Assembly: GCA_003260075.1 (NCBI GenBank)
Contig: QLIY01000081.1
Location: 1,256-65,255, forward strand
Source of the DNA: Phallusia mammillata
Taxonomy: Eukaryota; Chordata; Ascidiacea; Phlebobranchia; Ascidiidae
DNA: 64,000 nucleotides
Direction of reading: 5' to 3'
Shown: positions 10,508 through 25,500 of the stretch, one piece after another
How the letters are laid out: each line of letters starts with the position of its first letter
Position numbering within the stretch: position 1 is the first letter of the stretch
Made by a program: the position numbers and the translations under genes
The notes under the pieces: generated by a model
The model's database searches: none
What the model was told of the DNA's origin: nothing
Seen by the model: only the letters and a program-made list of their open reading frames with translations

Positions 10508-13500
10508 CTAAAATCAAAATTTTTGGTTAACATCTCGTGGTCGGTTTAATTTCAACACTTCTGACCCTTTTATTTAGCTGCAGACTGTGCACACTGTTTT
10601 GGTCTATAACTTCTTATTAGCGTATAGTTGGTGACAAGACTATACCAGCATGTATGGCCATTTGCCTTGATACCAGCTGCACATAATTTATCATGAATGG
10701 CTTTATGCTTATATATTAGATATTTTTAATCGGTAAAAAAAGCTCGAAAAAAGTTGGGTTGCCCAAACCCGAAAGTAGATGCTCTAATTAAGTCCGATAA
10801 ACAAAGTGTGAAGTCAAGTCTAGTTTATTTAAAGCTAAGCCCGAAGCTGGCCCGCCTTATAACTCTCGTTGAAACGAACAAGTCGATCTAATTTCATGCA
10901 AACTGTTCCCAATTAGCTTGGTATGCCAGGCCTATTGAACACCTTTAATGGGCCAGGCGTACTATGATATCTATATGAGTGTGTCGTCATCGCTGGTCTG
11001 CATAGATGCTTCAGGGCTGATCCCAGTTATGGATTTATATCTCAACTGTTCCTAGTATTTTCATTCCTCACCTCTTTGTTCGTCAAATACTTTCTTTGAC
11101 CGTTGAACCAACGACAAATCGAGTGAGTTTCGTCTCCTCAGCCGAAAAGTCGGCTGAGTTTGAAGATGGGTTGCAATGGTGAAATCCATATCGTATAAAC
11201 GTTGAACCCGACGCATAGGTGAAATATGTGAGCTCTCTAGCTCATCATGTGGCAAGCACGACCCTAAACCGACTTTCCGCTGACGGGCGCTGTTGCGACG
11301 TTTGCTTCGTCCAGAACGAATTGAGCTGGATTTCGATTTCTGCGCGGGAGAGTTGCCGGCGATAAAAGCGTCGTCGTCCGCGTCGCTTGTGTCGCTTGTG
11401 TCGCTCTCATCGCTGGTGTCGGGAGCTTTCATCGTCATAAGGTCATTGCTGTCTCTGTCGTCGCGTCTCTGTTGGTATTTCTCGGAAAACTAAATGGACA
11501 AACTTGTATTCATAAATTGTTGCATAAAGTTGCACAAAGTGATGGAGGAGTCGTTTTTTGGCTACTTTCCTATTGTTCATAATCAGACTTATACATGAGC
11601 GTGTGGATGTTTATTAAAACTGGCTTATTGCTTTGAAACACTATACACTGATCTGTTCATAACGAGAAACAAGGCGGCTCCACCAGACGTAAAAAGCGAC
11701 ATGCTATTGGATGATTACTGTCGTGCGTATATTTCCATTCGTCACCGCTTGTGCAATGTAGTACCGTTTATTCGTAGTTTACACTCTTTGTGTTATCTTG
11801 TGAAGATATGTTATGGTTAAAACCGAGCAATCATTCAAACAATGAAAAGTTTTTAGGTTGTGAAACCCCGAGCAGAAAGTTAACAGCGAAAAGCCAAGAT
11901 ATGGTTCAACACATATTGCATTTTTCCCTGTGTTTTTTTCAAAAACGAACAAATACGGAACGTTTTAGCCAAAGCGTAAGTTGCCATTGTGAACATGCAA
12001 ACTTGATACAAATGTCGCCCCCCTATAGTTACCTTATGAGGCAAATCCCAGGCCGCAGCAGGTCGGAAATCGTTCCGTCGATTTCTCCTCTTACTGCTTC
12101 GGCGAGATGAAGCTGATTTCTGCGAAAATAAATCAATCGTAAATTAAAGTGCTAACTGACTGATGTGTACCCATGACAAATGTTGTCCTCTGACAGCTAA
12201 TTTCGGGCTTGAGTGATTGATATAGCTTAATTGTATTGCTACAAACTCAAAACATCCTACTTAGTATTAATAGTCTTTACACTTGCTTTGCGGAAAAGTC
12301 GGTTAGTTTAGGAGAAATAAACACTTCCCAGGCTAAACAAACAATCAATAAAATGTCATTAATTTTTTTTCTTCCATTATAAACAAACCAAGTTCTATTA
12401 ATTAGTCCCCTAACACAGGGGAATCCCCTTCTTAATTACCGTCGAATCAGATTTTTTCCTGGATCTCCAGAACTCGGTTTTTCCTGATCTCAGTTGATCC
12501 TCATCCGAATCAGGATCATTATCGGAGCTCCTCCTCTTCCCAGATCTTCTTCTCCAGGTTGCCATGGAATCGCCACGTTGCGGTTTGTGATTTCTATGGT
12601 ACATTAAAATTTAAATTATTTATTTTTCATTTTAACGGTTCACAGTTTTTTCACTTTTTTTGCCCTTTGTTTCGTGTGTTTGTTTTTGATTTGTAATAAT
12701 ATTATATTTAATTACTGACCGAAAGGAAGTTTTTTTTGCATCTAACAAAAGCTGGCGACTTCAATACAAGGCGGAATATACTTTCTTTATGGCTGGTCTG
12801 TACGAAAGCTTAAAGGTTAATCCCAGTATTGAACAAATGTTTATATTTGCTCATAAATGTTGACTGTACAAACGCCCCAAACAACAAACGTTTTACCGGA
12901 AAAAATATGCAACTACACTCAGTGGTGGCTGGTGGGATTCAAATTTTTTTGTCAGCCGGTTCTATCACAAAAGTCATATTTTTCAGTCGGTTCTGTTACA
13001 AAAAGTCCATTGACAGTAACCAGTAATGCTAACCGGTTCGCTGATCTCATAAAATTTTGTGAGACGTTATATAGAACCAGTGCGAACCGGCTGAATCCCA
13101 CAACTGACTACACTTAACTTCATTTAAAACCCAAACCCGTATTTCTACGCACACTCGCCAGCTGAAGGAATACTTGAACGCACACCAACCTGCATAGATC
13201 AATGATAACGTCCATCTTCCTGTCGATCTTCCTCACTTCGTGCTCGACAAGACTTAAGCGAGAATTCATGCTGGGAGACTCGCTGTGACGTAATGAGCTG
13301 CAACTGACAACACGTGACCTGCGCGCGCATGGTCCGTTCTGGTTCACTGAAGTTGGTGTTTCCGTTGAAATGCCCAAGATCATGTCGACCCTGTAAATAC
13401 AAAACCACCCGGCTAATTCGCTGGTAATGCGGTTTAAAGCGTTCGTTTAGGCGTTTTTGGGGGTGCAGGCCAAAATAGTCGTTATAAAACAAGTCGTTTG

Positions 13501-16500
13501 TAAACTCACCAACGTGCGCCGAGCAATTTGTCGGTACCACGCATACCCAATGGTACCTCTTGTTGTGTCAGAAAACACAACAAAGAAATCAGTGATAAAA
13601 TTCACAACAGCTGGTGACCTTGATGTGACCTTAAGCCGACCACGTGATCTCTTACCTGTTTTGGAGAATCTTAATGCGCGACAACATGTCCACGTGACCG
13701 GAAGAGTATTGTTCCATTACGTCTTTGACGTCATAAGGGCGTAACGCTTCCTTGAATTTCCGACGCGCCACCATGAATTTCATCATTCTGACGTCATAAA
13801 ATCGATTGTTAGCGTTTGTTGCACAAGAGACAGACAAATATAACACATAAGAAAAAAGCTACAGGCAGTTTTTGAATAATTTTTCCCAGAGCAAAAGGTC
13901 TAAGGCGGAATTCGAACCCACGAACTAAACCTAACTTGTAGGTCAGTTGGTCCCGAAAAAGATACTTTCATGGGTTCGAATCCCACCGCAGGCTGGATTT
14001 TCTAGTCTACGCCTTGCCTTATATGCTTGTGTTACTTTTTTGATTTGGTATTGCACATTTTACAAACCTGGCGCGCTAGGGTTTCACAACACTAGATCAA
14101 ATAAAATACTAAATTGACATCGTACCTTATTCCACGTATTGCCATTTTATGTTGTTCAGTGAGAACAGTTAAACCGGAATCACTGGCGTTTGTGTTTGAA
14201 GAACTTGTTCCGTCAGAATCTAAAAAAACAAACAAAAATTGTGGTTTATGTTTGTTCGTTGCATTGCTTCACCAAAGTCCAACTGGCCTAATTCCAAATT
14301 TTGGGCAAATTTTGGGCTTGCAAAATTTATTTTACAGATAAATATAAAAAAATGCACATGTATTCTCAAATACTAGCAGCATGTTATTTTATTTGTTCGT
14401 AGTACCGATGTACATATAAGTTACATTGCGTTGTGTGGTTACGCGACGCTAAAACTAAGATAACATTCTATCATTTGACAATTCGAGACGGAACGCGATT
14501 ATACAATGGTGTTTGTGATTGTGTTTTTTGCGTCACAATGAAGAGCAGAATACATGAACCAGGGGAATCACCTTGATCGAATGACGTAGTTTTCTTGTCG
14601 CTACTCGTTGACTTTTCCCTCCAAGGTACTCGAATCGAGTTCTGCCGTCCGAGTCGATCGCTCAGTCGTTCCGCGAAACTCTGCGACTTCACCATCTGCA
14701 TAGTCAGAAAAAATATGATGACTGGATTTTGAAAAGATGACTGGATTTAAAACAGATGACTGGATTTTAAAATAATAACTCGATTTTAAAAAGATGACTC
14801 GATTTAAAAATGTTGACTCGATTTTAAAAAGATGACTGGATTTAAAACAGATGACTCGATTTTAAAATGATAACTCGATTTAAAAAGATGACCCGATTTA
14901 AAGGATGACCCGATTTAAAAAGATGACCCGATTTAAAAAGATGACCCGATTTAAAAAGATGGCCGGATTTAAAAAGATTACCCGATTTAAAAAGACGACT
15001 CGATTTACAAAATGCAATATAAAAATCGAGTCAATAATTTTTTTCTCACCGAAAAACAATTAACAACTTTTTACCTCGGTCTTTGCCGGGCTGGAAAACG
15101 TGGATGCGCTAGGTGGCGCTGATGAGTTGGATCCGTTTGATTTTCCGCCGCTCATACTAAGTCTGTTACGCAGAGTTGTCTTCCTGGCGAACCTGGGACT
15201 GGCGTTGGGACGTAACATGCTTCGAAAACTTCGCTTGCTGATGCTGAAGAGAAAAAGTTGGTGATCAATGGTTTTCACACGATTCCAACGTAGCGATAAA
15301 AATTTAGGGTCTTTACTATGTTATAATGTAGAAAGTTATAATACTGCACAAAAAAGCTACAAACAGTGCTATCAGTTTTAAAATAGTTTTTCGCTGAAAA
15401 TCTATTATTTTTTTCAAAGTGGTTGTATAACCTTGTTTATGTGGGAAAATGTTTAAGTGTGTTTGCATACACAATTTTAAAGCATATGATTGTTATGCTG
15501 TTGACTACTTTTAAAATTGCCCCACTAAATTGGTAGAATTTTCCCGCTAAAATTCTTTACTTTGGAACACTATACACGGACTTGAAGAGTAATTTTATCA
15601 TAAACATAACTGCCAAGGAACTGGTGTATATAGAATACATTATGCAGACGTTTCAACAAACTCTTATCATCATCAGTGCAGGTTGTCAATCGAGTTGTAG
15701 AACTCGTTATTTTGTTTTTGTAAAATATCTAAGCCTTGTTTGTGTGTAGAAAAATGCTCAATACACAATTTCACAAAGCACCAGAATAACGAAGTTTCGA
15801 CTGCACTGTTGTCAATCTCATAACATTGTAAACTCACCTCTGGCCGTTGCAGGCCCGGATAAAAGGCAGCCACGTAGCTACGGATCTCGAGTTCTTGTCG
15901 GCTGCGTAACATCTCCACATACACTGGATGAGATAAGCTGCAGGCATACGACGCCGTGCGAAGTGCTTCTGACGATGTTGCTCCTGAACTTTTAGCGCAA
16001 ACCCGGAACCGAGGATTCCCTGGGAACAAAAATCGTGTAAGTTAAAGATCGGAGGGTTCAGGGTTCGATCCCTGACATGGGAATACGTCTCAAAATCAGA
16101 GCAAACATTTACAAATACTATTTTAAATTTTAAAGATTCTGATATTACCGTTTTTAGCGAGTAAGTTCTCACCCACTAATATAATAGACATGCGGACGTT
16201 ACACCTTTTACGTCATACACGTCATTTGTGCGCGCACAAGAATGCAAACAATCGTAAACGCTGACGACATAAGGATTGGTTGTAAACCCTGGAATTTGAT
16301 CCAACCGAAAATCAACCAAGTTTCGATTGTGGCTCTTCTCAATAACGTCACTCACAATAGCTTTGTGACGTCATAGAGGTTTCCTAGGTTACACGACCTT
16401 CGCAATGCAGCTTGTGGCGGGAAACTTCGATTTCGCAAAATTGATTGACGCTAATGTTAATCCACCAGGAGCGCTGTTGCGTAACAAGGTTAATAAAGTA

Positions 16501-19500
16501 GGTCACGTAATGGCCTAGAAAAGGTTGCGTTGGGCGTTGAACGTTGTGCAACAACAGCAACAACAGTATAGGCACCACAAAGCCATAAATCAGTTTTATT
16601 CAACAAACCGATTGACATTTACCGGTCAATTTACTTTCGTTTGAACAAAATGCTTTAAAGCTTTTAAAATTAAAAACAATTTGTTTCTGGTGTTTCTGGC
16701 TCCTAATATAAGTGCATAAAGTATAATTTGTACTGTGGCCAAGAATTTGACAGAAATTTGTGTTTTCAAAAGAAGCCCCTTACTGCTGTCAATAATTCAA
16801 ACGTCGCTCTGCATAGATATCACGTTGAAAAAAACTATGCTCATGCAATAATAGCGTTTACAACCTTGTCGTTAAGCAAAAATGCAAGTAAATAAGCGAT
16901 GCGAAAAAAACATACAAGCGCCCATTGTACAGTTACACCTTGATAGGAAAGGGTAAAAACGCTGGAATAGCTTCGTAACGTAAATAGATAGGGCGGTAAA
17001 CGAACTCGGCGATACATCAAACTCAGAGCGTGCGTTGTTGATGGCAGGCGGGTCGATTTTAATGACTGAGTAATGTGTGCCAGATCCGCGGGCATATGGG
17101 CCACGAAATGCCGCCGCATCGACGATTTGTTTGCGGGATCGATTAAACGACATAAGCGCATCAAAAAGATACCGAAATATACGAGTCGGCGTTTCTTGTT
17201 TCAGCGAAGAAAGAGTACATGCCGATGCCACAAATCATTACTTAATATCAAGCAAAATAACGGTTTTAAATTATGTCAAAATCATCAAACGATTTTAATT
17301 TTAATGAGCACATCAGAATACAACAATAGAGTTGGAATTAAGATTAAACCCAAATGAATCCAATCAATTCAGATTTATAATTATGACATTTTAACTTTGT
17401 AATTTTTTCTTTTGTTTATCGTGCACTGTACTACTCGCATTCAGTGTTATTTACCCTGATAAAGGCAACCTGAATAGGACGTCGAAACGTCGGTTAAAGA
17501 AATACATTTGCCAGAAGATCTCTAGAAATTTAATATTATGCCTGGTAGCAACAGCGTATATACGGAACGAGAGATTTGACTGAAAAAAACACACTTCCCA
17601 CTTCGACATGCTGGACGCGTCAAATGGACGTACCATCGGCGTGTTTTAAATCTAATCAATTATTAAAATGGCTGACCGACTTTTCGCTTTTGGTAGATAG
17701 CGTGGAAGCCTGCAAGTTTCGTTTGACTTTCGATTACAACGTTGTTTGTATCGATGTTAGGAGAACTTCGGTTTCACGAGTAAATACCCCCGCGTTGCAC
17801 ACACGATTCCATTTTACTATTTTAGGACGTTTTCCCCCAAAATAACATGGATGATTTCAATTTGTTTTGTTGTGGTTTTTACCTAAGATAGATCGAAAGC
17901 CAAAATATAGCAGGATTATACGTAAACTGACAATCTCGTTTGCAATCTTAGGGTTGGTATTGACCAGCTGACACATGCTGGCATCTAAATTGGCGAAAAA
18001 AGGAGTCAAACAAGTATTGTATATTAGAGAGAAGATAATTTTAAACACTTTATCAAAAGCAAATGGTTTGTTAATTGTATACAAACTAAACAACTACGCC
18101 ATTACCAAAACAAGATGACTAATATATTCATATGTGAGCAAAGGACTTTGATGTTTAATATTCCTAATTAAAAAAATTAATTCTCCTAATAAATCGATTT
18201 TCAAAACAAACAAACAAATACTTTACCTAAAAATAGACAACGTTATTTTTGATTAATATGTTACCTTATGAGGATTTTAGCGAAGCAAACTGGCTGACTC
18301 AGTGTTTATCAGATTCTAGGAAGATCTACAGGACTGGTGGGTAACAATACGCATTTTAACCATATGTACAGCTGGATTTAAAACGGGTACCCGGTTGGAT
18401 TCGGTAAACCCGAATACCTGATTAGAACAATTTTCAAACCGCCAAAGTAGAAATGAAACATAATGATTGTCGAAACATAAAAATGCTGGACTCAAATATA
18501 TTGTCTTGTAATTTTGTTGCCAATATTTTTTAAACCTCAATTTTTGCCTGAAAAACCAACGCTTAATTTAAACCATCAATGAAAAGCCCAACTTACTGCG
18601 GGGAGAGCGAAGAAAGAGACGCCGAGGATAGCGAAGCAACAAGCGATGAGACGACCGATCCAAGTCTTCGGAACTTTGTCGCCGTAACCAATCGTTGTAA
18701 GGGTTACCTGAAATCAATCAAATGTTTTTAAAGTAATAAAACAAGTGATCATTTTATTGCAATTGGGAACCACTCGTATTATTTTTAGGGATACAAGAAA
18801 ATCTGCTACAATTAAAAGTAAAGTCCAACATAAACTGTTAAATATGTAGGCCCATAACAATGCGCACAGTGGTCCTTTGTGTACTCGGGGAGCTTGTGTG
18901 TATTGTATGCCCAGACACCTGAAATACTAGTGGACACATTGTACACATGTATTTTTTCTATCTTTGAGGGCGAAACAGTAAAATGTAAATGTTTACGGTA
19001 AATGTTTGCGAGTTCTGCGTAATTCCTGGGGACAAACATGATTTACTGATAAGAATAATAGCGTAAATTTCGTTTGTTTACTATCGGTGACATTTTGTAG
19101 TGATGCCCAATGAGAAGAAATGAATCATGGAACCAAAATCTAGGGTGGCCCCAAGTCACAAGGTTACATCTATATGGGGATTCGCTGGAGTATAATATGC
19201 ACCCTAACATTTACAATACTACCTTCAAATGTACATATCTTAAAATTATCCGACGTTTTTCTTAGCTGGCAAAACGTCAATAGAACCCAAGATACTAAAG
19301 TGCCGGTTTGCGTAAAACATTTTCTATTACCTCATAGCTATCTCCAGTCAAAAAAGTTATGTCGGTAAAAAATCATCTACCTAACTAAATCTTGGTAACT
19401 TTTAACGTCGCGACTTTACACAACAAGCCTTATAGTTACGTAATAAAGCATTTTCATTATTACGTCAACAATCAGACAACTGAAGAAGTTCTTTAAAATG

Positions 19501-22500
19501 TCACTGTGACGTCTGAAATAATACATTGTTGAATATAGCAAACAGTGCAATTGGGAGCTCTTAGCTGAAATTTATTGCTCGTTTTTGGTTTGAGACGACT
19601 TCCTCAGTCGAGCTGTCATATTCGGCACCGAATCAACCACAATACATAATTGTCCGCTTAATTGTAGAAAATAAACTGCAATTTAAATGATTCTTATTTG
19701 CAAGTAATAAGAACTGCTGAAAGCAAATAAAACCCAAATTTTTCACTATTTGTTCCACATTATACGTTTTCTGTAGAAATGCGTCGTTAACTCTTACGGT
19801 TGTTTACAAAATGAGTTGGTTAGAAAAGCTATTTTACATTTAAGATGGGTCTGGTATGGCGTTTTGAGGCGCTTATGCTTGTTTGCATAATAATGCATTT
19901 TGGGGGTAAAGCAGAGGGTTTCCGTACAGCTGTTTTACATTACGAAGTGCATGTCAACATTCCACAGGTGGAAAAACCCGACTACTCAACAGTTAGGGAG
20001 AAAATATTCCGGGCTATTGTATAGTGAAAAATGGAGGGTTTGTTTGGGGGAATTTTCAAGCACCCGACAATTCAATGACATTTGAAATTTCAAAACCCAA
20101 GGAAAGAAAGAGATTTTTTGGGATGTTTCGAAAACCCGAATAAGGCAGCATATATACCCCTGCTAATTAATGGTTAAATCTTACTTCGGGATTACAAAAT
20201 CAAGTCGCATTAACATAAATTTATATGTATCTAAACTCTCAAGGCTAAATATTAACAAAACATAGACACAACTGACTCAACTCAGCTTATGCCTGATTTT
20301 TTTAGTGCAATTAAATTAATAACCAGTGGTGGGATTCAAATTTTTTGTCAGCCAGTTCTATCACAAAAGTCATATTTTTCAGCCGGTTCTGTTACAACAA
20401 GTCCATTGACAGTAACCAGTAATGCTAACCGGTTCGCTGATCTCATAAAATTTCGTGAGACGGTTCTGCAGAACCGGTGCGAACCGGCGGAATCCCACCA
20501 CTGCTTATAACTGAGAATGGTCAATAGTTTCCGAGTACCAGAATCAATCAATGAATTTACACAGAATACATATATTACTGTTGAGTATAATAACTCCCAA
20601 TAAAACTTATATGTTGCCAAAATAGAAGTCAATTTTTTAGCACAACTGTAATAAATTGTTAGGTTAATATCTGCAGGCAAACTTACCAGTCCCCAGTATA
20701 AAGCATCGGCAAACGTTCCAAAATCTTTCGGGTTAATATCCTTCTCCGCTTGATAAACGAGAAATGAAGCGAAGATGAGAGCGAGAAAACCGATGTACCA
20801 AGCTGTAACGAGCTCCTGAAAAACACACAATGTAGAGTTACAATGCTGAGTAAAGTTGAGGTGAAAAAAAAAACATTTTAAATTTATCAAAATGAACTTT
20901 CGATAATTTAGCTTTCCATTATAAACCTTCAACTCAGTAATATTTAATCTTCGTAATAATTCAAAACCCTTTGGCGTTTTTGTGCTGCATCATGAAAGGA
21001 AAGGAACCAGAAATAATGTGTTAAATTGAGTAGATCTATTCATGAAAGCAGATAAACCTTCACTGTTACAAGTTCAAGGTGCCGTTGACATGACATGATC
21101 GAAAGGTCGTGGGTTCGTACCTCACCAATCACTTTCACACTTCGGGTATTAAGCAACACGTCACGTTAAAGGTCAAGGTGGTTAATCCTGGCGAGCCACT
21201 TAATCAACCGAAATCCACTGGGGTATGGCGCAATGCGTAGGCTTAGTAACCAATAGACTACAGTCAATTTACACACAACTGGATGGAATTAAATCAAGAC
21301 AGTTTGCGTCAGAAGCAAGAACGAATGCAAATGTTCCAAGTTGCAACTAAACCTTAACGTTGCCACAACCAAGAGCAAATTTGTGACATAGAAACAACAA
21401 TGGTTCAAATTTGAAGCATTATAAATCGCCTTTTTTATCGGGAATAAAATCCCATAACATTTTGTCTCGAAAACTTTCTTGACCGAAAACTAAATTGGTC
21501 CAAAAGAATTTGTAAAACTGGGGAAAGCTGCAGAGCGTAAGACATAAACCAATGGTCTTAGACTTTTCCATGCAGCCTATGCATTGGTATATGTAGTAAT
21601 GCTTGAGAGACTGGATTGATTCGGTATAATGCCTCCAACATTGCGTAGTATGAGTATTTTATAGTGATATAACATTGCTTTTAACAAACTGTAGGAGTAG
21701 ATTGATCCTAAAGATAGGTGTTCATGGTATTCTATAATACCTAATTATTCTACATTGTGCAAGGCTATCCAATATTAAGATTTGGTTTTGAAACCCGAAA
21801 ACCACGCCAGTGTGTCGCATCGTAAATGTGGCAATGTTAATGGCTGCTGCGGCATAAGCGGGTCGGTTTTGCATCCGCAGGGTCTGAAAGGTCGAAGCAA
21901 CGTTTCAACTGACAACTGTCACAGCTTGTTAAGCTCCGCTATTCCCACAGGAATTCCAATCAGTTTGAGACGAACAGGATACGTGCTCGACGTTAACGTC
22001 CTGCTCATCCACGTAACAGATCACGGAAACGTCATTCTACGGTTAATGAGTGTTGTTTTGTTGGCTATTTGGAAATTATTACTGGTATCTGCTATCTTAC
22101 TGGTTTGTGTTGCAAAAAGACTATAAGCGTTGGACAAGCAGAAAAACAACAGCAATTACAAAATAATACGAAACCCCGAAACGAACTGCAGCTAGTTGCT
22201 GACAATAACACTGGACAAGGTACCATTCATATTTGGATAATGAATAGTTGTAATTGGCGCCATATTTTAGGTTTGAAGCCGAAATTGTAGTTGAAGTTGG
22301 AATTCAGACCTGATTTTTAAAAATTGAAGCCCGAATCCGACTTGACTTACAACTTTAGCACACGCGGAATACCGGTTTAGCGTCACCAGTATGCACGTAT
22401 TACCTCTTTATCCGTGCCGTACGGTAATGAAATGAAAGTATTTTCCTTTCTGTGTTTTGGATAATAGTATTTTTTGTTAGATAAAATAAAAAAATGTTGG

Positions 22501-25500
22501 AAGCGTTTACTATACTTTAAGAAGGTCTCAACATGAAACACTTTGATATCAGAACGGGACCAACTCAATAAAAAGTTATAAAAAAAAATCGAAAACGAGT
22601 GGCGTAAAAATGTTGTGTGTGAAACACGCAGACGATGCAGCAACGTGTTGGAAATTTGGAACACTGCACACAGATCTGTCCATAAGTTTACTGGTAAAAA
22701 TAACGGCCTTAATACACGTAAAAAACGAAATGCTTTTTTGTTTAAACGTTTCGGCAAATGCTAATGCCATCATCAGTGATATGAAGGCCAGATCAATTGC
22801 ACCCATTTATATACACTTTAGTCGCATAAAGGAATGATAAAAGGGTGCGAAACAAGCGCCGCATAAAAACCATAAATAAAAAGGTGCACAGAAGCGAAAT
22901 TAAAATTAAACTGGTCAAATTCTGACGACTCACTTTACTGTGCGCCTTTACCACTGATGAGAGGAGCTTCCACGTTCCTCCCCTTCTGTCCATCCGCACC
23001 ATCCGGAGGATTTGGAGGAAGCGCAGACTCCTCATCGCTGTGGCAGCAAACACGTGACCCTGAGATCCGATGATCACAGCGAACGACGCGATCACAACAA
23101 TGATATCTGGAACATAAGACAATCACTTCGTGTTTGTGTTTTCCTTTGTGTAGTAAAACATTGAAAAAGCACAGTTACATTGTCAACAAGTTGGTTTGAA
23201 ATTGACAGTTTTTTCACCTGTGAAGTAGTAGGTTTTTTGTTAGAGGTTTTAGACTGTAGCATGTTGTTCTATCTTCATTTCCCCCCCCCCATTGTTGTTT
23301 ATTTCATGCTTTTACAGAAACTGACGATGCCAATAGGCGAAAATTTATTCTAACGTTTTTATCAACTGATTCTGTTTCCTTGGGAGCCTGTTTCCATATC
23401 GGAAGTATTTATTACATTTGCAGCATTGAGGAATGGTGCAAGTATCTATTCTGTGTGTATCAACAAAGAAAACATTTCAGGTATATAAAGGCAGAGTTGT
23501 AAAATTACCAACACAAAAACTTCATTAAGATTTGACAAGATTTTGCCACGTGATCACGTACCTATGATGCAGAGTGGTTTCCTTAGAAACCTTAACCTGC
23601 CAACGAGTCCCTGGTAACGACAGCGACACCCAGCGCTCCAGACCCGCACTCCCATCTCCATCGTGAAGAGGATGAGAATTATAATCTCCTGGAGAGGAAA
23701 AACACACAAAACATTAGTTAAAAAGGTTCAAATTTAAGACCTATTGTTCCCATCTGTCGCAAACATTACTGTTAAACTTAAAACGTTCGCAATGAAAAGG
23801 TATTCACTACCAGCAAGTTTGCTGGCAGTTTTAGATCTCAAACTATTTGAGGGAAAAACGTTTCGAAGATAAACGACCCGCAAACGCAGCTATGCCAGTC
23901 GGTGTAGATCTGGGACGCCTTAATACGACTTATGGAGTTGGAGTAACAAGTTCATTTGGTGTCAAACAACAACAAGCCTGCCATTAAAATATGTGAAGAG
24001 GCCCGGCGTGAGATTTAAACCTGCAACTTTACGAGGATGTTGACCTGTACTTCTCAACAGCGAACCCGTTCTCGCGATGAGATCAACAGATTACGGAAAA
24101 CAAGTGTGTCTGCCAACTTATGAGCAAACAAGAAGAATATAAGGGAAGGTGACTTGGTCAACACGCTGTTTGTGAGGCAGAAATCACTCAGAGCATTTAA
24201 GTTGAAAATCTCCCAAGGGAAAAGAACAATGGAACTATGACGTGACAATTAACTTGTTTCTGACGTCACACGAGGTCAATTGGCGGCACAAAAACAGATT
24301 TTGCGAATCACGAGAAAGTGGAAAACATCCACAAGCACGGTTTGAATATCGCAAGTGTTGAGTGGATCTTCAATATGTATCTTTTGCTATGTTCGATTAC
24401 AGTTGTGTTTGTGCATCTTCCCCGTATTGAGTTTAAGTTAGTCTAAGAGTTGTAAGTTTACAGACACATGTGTGGGTGTCAAACTTTAACGTTTACAAAA
24501 TTGACGACACCAATTTCGCAACCTGTGTCCCACCTGCCTACTGTTGCGTCATAAAACTTAAAACGCGTCTAAATATCGCACAAAACAATGAAACAATCGA
24601 TTAGTTCCAATAAACATGATTACTGATGCGTGTCATGCCGCTTTTATTCTAAAATTAACCTTCTTAATTATGACGTAATAAAGAGCTGCGTCGCGCGGCA
24701 CCAATTGTCCCCGACACGCGCTTTGGGGTCACAAGGGTGGGAGGCAGTTCTCCTGGGGCTTCTGTAATTGCCCACACAAAGTGACGACTGTTGAGCGGCG
24801 TCGGGCACGTTTTAGAACGTCTCTATTGTTACGCATCAAAGCAAGAAGACCACGTGACGGAATGTCGAGTCCCAGGTGGTTCCGGCTTTAGCGTGTTGCT
24901 TTGCATGGAAGGTTGAGAATCCCCTACTCGCTATTTTTAACGTGTTTGTCGAAATACGACATCACACGAACTCAGCTTTAACCCCGGATCAACCAGATGT
25001 TGAAGTCAGCTCAAATCCCAAGAGAATGAACATATTTTCAACCTCCAAACTGTTTTAAAGCATTTCAAGAGGTCTGACACTTTTTGGCCTAAAAGCGTGA
25101 AAAACTAGCTTTCGGTGAGGTTTGAACCAACATCCTTTAGCTTTTATGTAGTTTAAACGTTGGAAAATCAGATTACGCTTCGTCGTAAACATCCAAACAT
25201 GCCACTATTGTAGCCTGGTATCAACTAACTTCCCTAATCATCATTAAACTAGCGTAGACATAGCAGTTTAAATTTGCCTAATTCTATTTGAATAAGGTGC
25301 TTGTGGTGGTTACGTTCTTTGGCTAAAACATTTATAACACTGTAATGTAACCAACAACACACGGTTATAGACTACACATTTTTTTCACACATGTACTTAC
25401 AATAACGAAGAGAACTTTGTTGGATAAAGCCGCGTGTTCAGGTATTGTTGCAAACACTGAGAGAATAAGGCAACCAAAAACAAGAAGAAATCTGCAAAAA

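Larger units (their letters stand above)
10508..13189. other. KCNQ 3' introns between coding exons
   Basis: Introns at 10508-11071, 11490-12032, 12120-12439 and 12594-13189. The first contains a repeat (10925-11040) sharing ggccaggcgtact and gctggtctgcat with 155-270. The third is unremarkable. The last carries the hAT MITE at 12920-13106. Confidence 0.5.

Noticed and set aside
21782-22126. 114-codon plus-strand ORF
   Set aside because: Inside a KCNQ intron; no recognised family and no other exons.
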